Shown: positions 1 through 4,631 of the stretch, piece by piece
How the letters are laid out: each line of letters begins with the position of its first letter
How positions within the stretch are numbered: position 1 is the stretch's first letter
Assembly: GCA_024710825.1 (NCBI GenBank)
Contig: JANJUA010000321.1
Coordinates: forward strand, 1-6,097
From: Solirubrobacteraceae bacterium
GTDB lineage: Bacteria; Actinomycetota; Thermoleophilia; Solirubrobacterales; Solirubrobacteraceae
DNA length: 6,097 bases
Reading direction: 5' to 3'
Position numbers and translations under genes: made by a program
The notes under the pieces: generated by a model
Told to the model about the DNA's origin: nothing
What the model saw: the letters and a program-made list of their open reading frames with translations, nothing else
Databases searched by the model: none

Positions 1-687
1 GACGTTCACCGTCACCGCGTTGGAGCGGATGGCGCCGGGCTTCTCCGCCTTGAGCGAGACCGCGCCCGGCGTCGTGAACGTCACGTTCGCGATGCCGTTG
101 GCATCGGTCGTGGCGCCCGCGACGGTCGCGCCGGCCACGCCGACGTTGTTGATGCCGTTGCGCACGACGAACTGGACCGGCTGGCCGGCGGTGGCCGCCG
201 ACGGGCCGGAGAGCGTCAGCAGCGCGTCGCCGTAGACGCCGTAGGCCCAGAGCACGCTGTCGCCGCTGTGGATCGCCCGCTGGCAGCCGCCGACCTCGAG
301 CGGGACGTTGTTCACCGCGACGCCCCAGTACGGGAACGGATCGACCGACCCGTTGACGTCGGGGCCGATCTGGGAGACGAAGTGCTCGTTGTAGGTGGCG
401 TTCCACGGCGCGTCGAAGACGACCGCGGCGGCGGACGCCCAGGAGTGCACGGCGGTGGTCGGCGTCGGCTGCGGGATGCCGCCGGGGAGGTCGCCGTTGT
501 CGGCGACGTTGCACGGATGGCCGTTGAGGTCGGCGATCGCGTCGGTGGTGACCTGCCCCTCGTAGAGGGTGCCGGCGGCACCCTCGACACGGAGGTTGAC
601 GGTCACCTCGGCGGCATACGCCGTCGGCGCCGCGATCGCGCCGGCCAGGAGGACGCCGGCGAGCAGCCGGCCGAGTGTGTGCTTCAT
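1..687 (-). CDS. Secreted DUF4430 (transcobalamin C-terminal-like) protein with Ig-like domain, 3' end outside window
   Basis: Reading leftward from ATG at 687-685, the frame is open for 229 codons to the window edge, so the C-terminus is missing. Residues 1-25 form a Sec signal peptide: MKHT, a Leu/Ala/Gly-rich core, and an AYA|AE cleavage site near 25/26. Residues about 27-153 fit DUF4430: an early strand VNLRVEGAAGTLYEG (30-44) and the family's C-terminal hallmark, PYWGVAVNNVPLEVGG (119-134) followed by GDSVLWAY (142-149). C59 and C135 could form a disulfide outside the cell. Residues about 155-229 (LLTLSGPSAATAGQPVQFVV, then TTDANGIANVTFTTPG) resemble a bacterial Ig-like/invasin-type domain. 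The DUF4430 fold is shared with the beta domain of transcobalamin and intrinsic factor, which caps bound B12. A cobalamin riboswitch directly upstream supports a role in capturing or handling B12 or a related corrinoid. A purine-rich AAAGGGG at 704-698 lies 10 nt before the start. Ligand binding and surface anchoring are inferred. Confidence 0.85.
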   Translation of the reverse strand, partial: MKHTLGRLLAGVLLAGAIAAPTAYAAEVTVNLRVEGAAGTLYEGQVTTDAIADLNGHPCNVADNGDLPGGIPQPTPTTAVHSWASAAAVVFDAPWNATYNEHFVSQIGPDVNGSVDPFPYWGVAVNNVPLEVGGCQRAIHSGDSVLWAYGVYGDALLTLSGPSAATAGQPVQFVVRNGINNVGVAGATVAGATTDANGIANVTFTTPGAVSLKAEKPGAIRSNAVTVNV

Positions 688-695
688 GCTGATGG

Positions 696-717
696 CACCC
701 CTTTCCGCGAGGGCGTG
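696..717 (-). promoter_or_regulatory. Candidate P13 hairpin sequestering the ribosome binding site
   Basis: Between the B12 box and the start codon, CAC-(G)-CCC at 717-711 can pair with GGGGTG at 701-696. This gives six pairs with one bulged G, and a nine-base loop UCGCGGAAA at 710-702. The likely Shine-Dalgarno AAAGGGG (704-698) falls in the loop end and 3' strand of the stem. The loop bases GGAA could kiss UUCC in the candidate L5 loop (GGUUCC, 830-825) of the aptamer. This is the arrangement known for cobalamin riboswitches that block translation. The pairing was found by eye, not computed. Confidence 0.5.
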
Positions 718-725
718 TTGTCTTG

Positions 726-891
726 CGGTCGGAGGCAGGTCTCCTGGCTCCCGGGCCCATTCCCCCACGCCTTCCCGGTGGCTCGTCGCCGCCCAGTGGC
801 TCGCGCGCGTCGGCGCTCTGTGGAGGAACCTCCCCGGTCACAGTGGCGGGTCCGCGCCGGATTCTCACCGGCTTCCCTTCGCCACCGACCG
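726..891 (-). ncRNA. Cobalamin (B12) riboswitch
   Basis: On the minus strand this segment carries the conserved cobalamin aptamer elements in order. GGGAAGCCGGTGAGAATCC lies near 877-859. GCCACTGT is at 847-840 and GCCACTGG at 800-793. GGGAAGGC is at 776-769. The B12 box AGCCAGGAGACCTGCC at 749-734 matches the canonical motif exactly. P1 can close between CGGTCGG (891-885) and CCGACCG (732-726), a perfect 7-bp pairing. The 3' edge is 38 nt upstream of the ATG of the DUF4430 gene on the same strand, so it is the 5' leader of that gene. The known behaviour of the class is that adenosylcobalamin or another cobalamin binds and represses expression. No U-tract terminator lies between aptamer and gene, so translational control is more likely than attenuation. 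The spacing and P13 hairpin below support that. Confidence 0.96.
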
Positions 892-901
892 TTGTTCGGT
901 T

Positions 902-927
902 GTCGGCGCGAAGGCTAGCGCGCCGAC
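902..927 (-). promoter_or_regulatory. Inverted repeat with possible -10 box, promoter/operator of the riboswitch transcript
   Basis: GTCGGCGCG (902-910) and CGCGCCGAC (919-927) are a perfect 9-bp inverted repeat around an 8-base centre. On the minus strand the centre holds TAGCCT (917-912), which fits a TANNNT-type actinobacterial -10 box. Transcription would then start near 905, about 14 nt before the 5' strand of riboswitch P1. No convincing -35 is visible. A repressor bound to the dyad would cover this -10. The repeat is directly seen; its function as promoter or operator is inferred. Confidence 0.35.
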
Positions 928-970
928 CGCCGGGGCGATGGGCGGCGGTCGAGATCGCGATCCCCGCGCA

Positions 971-995
971 GCATGACGGAGGCCCGACCGGGTAC
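971..995 (+). promoter_or_regulatory. Possible SigB-type promoter upstream of the hibernation factor
   Basis: GCAT (971-974), a 15-nt spacer and GGGTAC (990-995) agree with the loose consensus known for actinobacterial general-stress sigma factors (GNNT, 14-16 nt, GGGTAC/T). The start of transcription would lie at about 1002-1005, at or next to the ATG, which would make the message leaderless. The -35 part is very degenerate, so this is a weak call. It gains some weight because the same CCGGGTAC 8-mer occurs before the alcohol dehydrogenase and because hpf genes are stress-sigma controlled in other bacteria. Confidence 0.25.
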
Positions 996-1001
996 ACCCG
1001 G
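978..1001 (+). promoter_or_regulatory. Distant Shine-Dalgarno followed by a palindromic hairpin before the hibernation factor
   Basis: A strong GGAGG at 978-982 is 22 nt from the ATG at 1005, too far for normal use. Between them lies CCGGG-TACA-CCCGG (988-1001), a 5-bp stem with a four-base loop; as DNA it is a dyad CCGGGT-AC-ACCCGG. Folding the 14 nt would bring the GGAGG to an effective 8 nt from the start codon. Alternatively the dyad is an operator or part of a -10 element and the gene is leaderless. The repeat is seen; its role is not known. Confidence 0.35.
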
Positions 1002-1004
1002 CCC

Positions 1005-1775
1005 ATGAACGTCGACGTCACCACCCGCGGACCCGTCCCGGCGGACATGGCAAGCCTGGCCGCCGAGCGGGTGGGCGAGATCGTCTCGGCCGTGGACGCG
1101 CCGCTGACCGGCGCCCGCGTCGTGCTCCACCAGGCGGAGAACGAGCGCATCCCCCGCGGGGCGCGCGCCGAGGGCGAGGTCCGGATGAGCGGGCACACGA
1201 TCCGCGGCCGTGTGGAGGCCGAGACCATGAGCCAGGCGATCCACGACCTGGCCGACCGCCTGCGCCAGCAGCTGCGGCGCCACGTCGACCGGCTGACGAC
1301 CAGGCGTCGGGTCCCGGCCGAGGCGGCGCCCGGCGAATGGCGGCGCGGGGCCTGGACGCCGCCGCGCCCGCCGCGCTCCCGGCGGGCTCCCCGCGAGCGC
1401 GAGGTGGTCCGTCGCAAGACGTTCGCGCTGGCGCCGACGAGCGCCGCCGAGGCCGCCGTCGAGATGGACGCGCTCGACCACGACTTCTACCTCTACCGCG
1501 ACGCCGACGCGCAGTCCGACGCGGTCGTCTACCGCCGCGACGACGGCCGCTTCGGCGTCATCCTCCCCCAGGACGCCCCCGCGCCGACCGCCGACGAGGG
1601 ACCGGTGCGCGAGCCGAGCCGCTACAGCGATCCGCTCACGCTGGACGATGCGATCAGCAAGATGGACGCCCTCAACCACCGCTTCCTGTTCTTCACCGAC
1701 GCCGCCACCGGCCGCGGCGCGATCCTCTACCTGCGCTACGACGGCCACTACGGGCTGATCGAGCCGGCGGCCTGA
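1005..1775 (+). CDS. HPF/RaiA-family ribosome hibernation factor with two tandem C-terminal domains
   Basis: The 256-residue product should bind the small ribosomal subunit and silence ribosomes under stress or starvation. Residues 1-100 are an S30AE/sigma-54-modulation N-terminal domain: an opening beta strand MNVDVTTRG, a second strand ARVVLHQAENER (37-48), and an amphipathic helix with QAIHDLADRLRQQLRRH (77-93). Residues about 101-132 are a Pro/Arg-rich linker. Residues 133-188 form a typical long-HPF C-terminal domain (EVVRRKTFALAPTS, then MDALDHDFYLYRD and AVVYRRDDGRFGVI). Residues 206-254 repeat the same fold (MDALNHRFLFF at 220-230, then LYLRYDGHYGLIEP). Two copies in one chain recall mycobacterial RafH/Rv0079-type proteins rather than ordinary long HPF. 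The frame is open upstream, but only this ATG gives the family's N-terminus; the upstream extension would run through the riboswitch on the other strand. It is divergent from the B12-regulated gene. Confidence 0.92.
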   Translation: MNVDVTTRGPVPADMASLAAERVGEIVSAVDAPLTGARVVLHQAENERIPRGARAEGEVRMSGHTIRGRVEAETMSQAIHDLADRLRQQLRRHVDRLTTRRRVPAEAAPGEWRRGAWTPPRPPRSRRAPREREVVRRKTFALAPTSAAEAAVEMDALDHDFYLYRDADAQSDAVVYRRDDGRFGVILPQDAPAPTADEGPVREPSRYSDPLTLDDAISKMDALNHRFLFFTDAATGRGAILYLRYDGHYGLIEPAA

Positions 1776-1826
1776 CGCCGGCCGCGGCCTCGACGGCTGC
1801 AACCGCCCTACGGGTAAGACATGGGA

Positions 1827-1856
1827 GGCGGACGACGCAAACGTCGTATGGCCGCC
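1827..1856 (+). promoter_or_regulatory. Intergenic hairpin upstream of the oxidoreductase
   Basis: The 119-nt gap between the hibernation factor and the oxidoreductase holds a perfect inverted repeat ACGACG-CAAA-CGTCGT (1832-1847). It is extended by GGCGG (1827-1831) with CCGCC (1852-1856), leaving a four-base bulge ATGG on the 3' side. There is no T-run after it, so it is not a classic intrinsic terminator. It could be a 5' UTR structure, an operator, or a weak Rho-independent end for the upstream gene. A CGGGTAAG at 1811-1818 just before it resembles a stress-sigma -10, without a recognisable -35. The likely ribosome binding site AGGAC at 1882-1886 is 8 nt from the oxidoreductase ATG. Confidence 0.35.
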
Positions 1857-1894
1857 AACGGTCACCCGAGCAACGACAGTCAGGACGACCAACC

Positions 1895-3139
1895 ATGACC
1901 CGTGAGCACACGTTCGTGATCGTCGGCGCCGGCCTGGCCGGCGCTAAGGCCGCGGAGACGCTGCGCGCCGAGGGCTTCGACGGCCGCCTGGTGCTCGTCG
2001 GCGCCGAGGCGCAGCGCCCCTACGAACGGCCGCCGCTGTCGAAGGAGTACGTCCGCGGCGAGGCCGGGCGCGAGAAGGTCTACGTCCATGACGAGGGCTT
2101 CTACGCCGAGCACGACGTCGAGCTGCTCCTCGGTCGCAGGGCGGTCGGCCTCGACGCCGCGCTGAGCGAGGTCGCGCTCGACGACGGCCGGCGGCTGGGC
2201 TACAGCCGCCTGCTGCTGGCCACCGGGGCCGAGCCGCGACGCCTGGCGATCCCGGGCGGCGAGCTGGACGGGGTGCTGTACCTCCGCACCGTCGAGGACT
2301 CCGACGCGCTGCGCGAGCGGCTGGACGCCGGCGGATCGGTCGTCGTGATCGGCGCCGGGTGGATCGGCGCGGAGGTCGCCGCCTCCGCCCGCCAGCGCGG
2401 GCTCGACGTGACCGTCGTGGAGCCTCTCGCGGTGCCCCTGGAGCGGGTGCTCGGCAGCGAGGTCGGCGCCATCTACCGCGACGCCCATCTCGACCACGGC
2501 GTGCGGATGCTGCTCGGCACCGGCGTCGAGGCCTTCGAGGGCGACGGCAGGGTCGAGCGCGTGCGCACCGGCGACGGGGGCAGCGTCGACTGCGACTTCG
2601 TCGTCGTCGGCGTAGGCGTGCAGCCCCGGAGCGCCCTGGCCGAGGGGGCGGGTCTCGCGGTCGAGAACGGGATCCTGGTCGACGAGCGCCTGCAGACCAC
2701 GCTGCCCGGCGTGTTCGCGGCCGGCGACGTCGCCAACGCCCACCACCCCTTCTACGGCGAGCGGATCCGCGTCGAGCACTGGGCCAACGCCCTGCATCAG
2801 GGTCCGGCGGCCGCGCGCAACATGCTCGACCAGGAGGCGCCGTTCGAGCGCCTGCCGTACTTCTTCTCCGACCAGTACGACCTCGGTATGGAGTACACGG
2901 GATACGCGCCCAGATGGGACCGCGTCGTGCTCCGCGGCGACCCGGCCGAGCGCAAGCTGATCGCCTTCTGGGTGGCCTCCGGCCGCGTCGTGGCCGCGAT
3001 GAACCTCAACGTGTGGGACGTCAGGGAGCCCCTCGAGCGGCTCATCCGCTCCGGGGCCGAGGTCGAAGACCGGCGGCTCGCCGACCCGGACGTGCCGCTC
3101 GGCGACCTCGTTGCGGCCGACGCGGGGAGCGCGGCATGA
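1895..3139 (+). CDS. FAD-dependent NAD(P) oxidoreductase, ferredoxin/rubredoxin reductase type
   Basis: The 414-residue flavoprotein should pass electrons from NAD(P)H through FAD to a small iron-sulfur partner such as ferredoxin or rubredoxin, in the cytosol. An N-terminal FAD-binding Rossmann motif GAGLAG is at 11-16. RPYERPPLSKEYV (41-53) is typical of the BphA4/putidaredoxin-reductase/AIF-like branch. ATGAEPRRLAIPG follows in the middle. A second Rossmann motif GAGWIG at 153-158 binds NAD(P). The FAD-contacting box GVFAAGDVA has its Asp at 278, followed by VEHWANALHQG from 293. A reductase C-terminal domain starts near FFSDQYDLGMEYTGY (323-337). No CxxC redox pair of the thioredoxin-reductase kind is visible, as expected for this branch. 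The start gives the canonical hydrophobic strand HTFVIVGAG; AGGAC lies 8 nt upstream. The stop overlaps the transaldolase start. No partner ferredoxin or oxygenase gene is in the window, so the electron acceptor is unknown. Confidence 0.92.
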   Translation: MTREHTFVIVGAGLAGAKAAETLRAEGFDGRLVLVGAEAQRPYERPPLSKEYVRGEAGREKVYVHDEGFYAEHDVELLLGRRAVGLDAALSEVALDDGRRLGYSRLLLATGAEPRRLAIPGGELDGVLYLRTVEDSDALRERLDAGGSVVVIGAGWIGAEVAASARQRGLDVTVVEPLAVPLERVLGSEVGAIYRDAHLDHGVRMLLGTGVEAFEGDGRVERVRTGDGGSVDCDFVVVGVGVQPRSALAEGAGLAVENGILVDERLQTTLPGVFAAGDVANAHHPFYGERIRVEHWANALHQGPAAARNMLDQEAPFERLPYFFSDQYDLGMEYTGYAPRWDRVVLRGDPAERKLIAFWVASGRVVAAMNLNVWDVREPLERLIRSGAEVEDRRLADPDVPLGDLVAADAGSAA

Positions 3140-4224
3140 GCCGGCTGCGGCGGCTGCACGACGCCGGTGTGTCGATCTGGCTCGACACGCTCTCCCGCGA
3201 TCTGATCGACGGCGGCGCCTTCGCCAAGCTGATCGCCGACTGCGCCGTGACCGGCGCGACATCCAACCCGACGATCTTCGCCAGGGCGATCGCCGGATCG
3301 GACGCCTACGACGACCAGCTGCGCGACGCGGACGCGACCGACCCCCAGGAGCTGTTCTTCGCCCTGGCGCTCGACGACGTCGGTCGCGCCGCCGACCTCC
3401 TGCTTGCGGTCTTCGAGGCGAGCGGCGGCCGCGACGGGTTCGTCTCCTTCGAGTGCACCCCCGACGTCGCCGACGACACGAGCGCCACCGTCGGGCAGGC
3501 GCTCGACCTGTGGCGGCGGCTGGACCGGCGCAACGTCATGATCAAGGTGCCCGCCACCGAGGCGGGGATCCCCGCGATCGAGCAGCTCACCGCTCACGGC
3601 GTGAACGTCAACGTCACGCTGCTGTTCTCGCTGGCGCGCTACGCGCAGGTCGTCGACGCCTACCTCACCGGCCTGGAGCAGCGCGTCGCCGCCGGCCGCC
3701 CCGTGGACGCGATCGCCTCCGTGGCCTCGTTCTTCGTCTCGCGCGTCGACGGGAAGGCCGACGCCGTCCTCCCGGCGGGCTCGCCGCTGCGCGGGCGCGT
3801 GGCGATCGCCAACGCACGGCGGGCGTACGCGCTGCACCGCGAGGGTCTCTCGGGCGACCGCTGGGGTGCGCTGCGGGAGGCCGGCGCGCGCCCACAGCGA
3901 CCGCTGTGGGCCAGCACCGGCACCAAGGACCCCGCCTACTCCGACGTGCTCTACGTCGAGCAGCTCATCGGCCCCGGGGTCGTCAACACCATGCCCGAGG
4001 CCACCCTGCGCGCGTTCGCCGACCACGGCGAGGTGGCGCGCACCCTCCGCGACGCGGACTCCGACTCCGAGGACACCCTCCGCCGGGCCGCGGAGGCCGG
4101 CGTCGACCTGGACGCCGTGACCGCCGAGCTCGAGCGCGAAGGCGTGCGCTCCTTCTGCGACTCCTATCGGGACCTGCGCGCCCGCATCGTGGCCAAGTCG
4201 GGGCGGGCGCGATCGCGAGCGTGA
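3136..4224 (+). CDS. tal: Transaldolase
   Basis: Transaldolase moves a dihydroxyacetone unit between sugar phosphates (sedoheptulose 7-phosphate plus glyceraldehyde 3-phosphate to erythrose 4-phosphate plus fructose 6-phosphate) in the non-oxidative pentose phosphate pathway. The 362-residue length matches the long actinobacterial/cyanobacterial type. Expected active-site positions are present: D17 in SIWLDTLSRDLI, TSNPTIF at 42-48, E106 in FECTPDVADDT, the Schiff-base lysine K137 in MIKVPATEAGIPAIEQL, T161 in NVNVTLLFSLARY, and S198 in SVASFFVSRVD. RPLWASTGTKDPAYSDVLYV is the phosphate-binding region. The ATG at 3136 overlaps the upstream TGA as ATGA, implying translational coupling to the oxidoreductase. 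Actinobacterial tal genes more often sit with transketolase and glucose-6-phosphate dehydrogenase; none is seen here. A strong hairpin lies inside the gene at 3890-3911. Confidence 0.95.
   Translation: MSRLRRLHDAGVSIWLDTLSRDLIDGGAFAKLIADCAVTGATSNPTIFARAIAGSDAYDDQLRDADATDPQELFFALALDDVGRAADLLLAVFEASGGRDGFVSFECTPDVADDTSATVGQALDLWRRLDRRNVMIKVPATEAGIPAIEQLTAHGVNVNVTLLFSLARYAQVVDAYLTGLEQRVAAGRPVDAIASVASFFVSRVDGKADAVLPAGSPLRGRVAIANARRAYALHREGLSGDRWGALREAGARPQRPLWASTGTKDPAYSDVLYVEQLIGPGVVNTMPEATLRAFADHGEVARTLRDADSDSEDTLRRAAEAGVDLDAVTAELEREGVRSFCDSYRDLRARIVAKSGRARSRA
3890..3911. repeat. Perfect inverted repeat inside the transaldolase gene
   Basis: GCCCACAGC (3890-3898) and GCTGTGGGC (3903-3911) are exact reverse complements around the four-base loop GACC. 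As RNA this would be a stable 9-bp hairpin within the codons for the conserved PQRPLWAS segment. It may be largely a by-product of codon choice in a conserved motif, or it may affect translation or transcript processing. Confidence 0.5.
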
Positions 4225-4253
4225 CGGCGCGGCCGACCGTCGCCCGGGGGTCG

Positions 4254-4622
4254 TCATGCCGGATGCCTGGGCAGGCCGCGTCGCAGGACCTCCGCGAGGA
4301 CGACCGCATCGTTGTGCTCGGTGTCGCGAGCGCCGTAGACGAGCGTCAGCGTGCCCTGGCGCGCGCGTCGACGCAGGGCGGTGAGCCGGGGACGCTGGCC
4401 GCCAAGCTCCTCGACGTAGCGGCGGCGAAACTCCTCGAAGCGGTCCGGATCGTGCCCGAACCAGCGCCGCAGCTCCGCGCTCGGCGCCAGCTCCCGCTCC
4501 CAGGCGTCGAGCCGGGCCTCGCTGCGCGAGACCCCGCGCGGCCACAGGCGGTCGACGAGCACCCGATACCCGTCTGCGGCCGCCGCGTCCTCATAGGCGC
4601 GCTTGAGACGAACGTCGATCAT
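4254..4622 (-). CDS. DUF488 family protein (YeaO-like)
   Basis: The 122-residue protein belongs to the DUF488 family, small cytosolic proteins of unestablished biochemical role. Visible family signatures are an opening strand MIDVRLKRAY, the motif RVLVDRLWPRGVSR (20-33), WERELAPSAELRRWFGHD (41-58), FEEFRRRYVEEL (62-73), and the C-terminal TLTLVYGARDTEHNDAVVL (91-109). The length matches the family's usual 115-125. It starts 9 nt after the stop of the alcohol dehydrogenase. Its ribosome binding site GAGG overlaps that stop codon (TGAGG), so it is very likely the second gene of an operon. No clear catalytic residues can be assigned, and an enzymatic function should not be assumed. Its 3' end faces the transaldolase across 29 nt with only a weak, GC-rich possible hairpin between them. 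Confidence 0.9.
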   Translation of the reverse strand: MIDVRLKRAYEDAAAADGYRVLVDRLWPRGVSRSEARLDAWERELAPSAELRRWFGHDPDRFEEFRRRYVEELGGQRPRLTALRRRARQGTLTLVYGARDTEHNDAVVLAEVLRRGLPRHPA

Positions 4623-4631
4623 GCGCCGGCC

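Noticed and set aside
268..918. Plus-strand open frames of 216 and 135 codons across the riboswitch region
   Set aside because: They are very Arg-rich, match no protein family I recognise, and run antisense to a clear secreted protein and the cobalamin riboswitch.
953..962. 10-bp palindrome GATCGCGATC
   Set aside because: Short palindromes of this composition are expected by chance in such DNA; nothing ties it to a start site or repeat family.
723..1004. N-terminal extension of the hibernation factor by 94 residues
   Set aside because: The extension is the complement of the riboswitch, lacks protein-like features, and the HPF family begins at the ATG at 1005.
1926..1944. Near-perfect palindrome GCGCCGGCC-T-GGCCGGCGC at the start of the oxidoreductase
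   Set aside because: It is produced by the codons of the conserved GAGLAG FAD-binding motif in GC-rich usage, so no extra function is needed to explain it.
1880..3262. Long minus-strand open frame (460 codons) opposite the oxidoreductase
   Set aside because: High-GC shadow frame with repetitive Arg/Ala/Val/Asp composition; the plus strand carries a full set of flavoprotein motifs.
4223..4241. GACGG...CCGTC as a bidirectional terminator between the convergent genes
   Set aside because: Only a 5-bp stem with no flanking T-runs; too weak to call a terminator.
2797..4545. Minus-strand open frame of 582 codons opposite the transaldolase
   Set aside because: It overlaps three well-supported genes and has low-complexity composition typical of antisense frames in GC-rich DNA.
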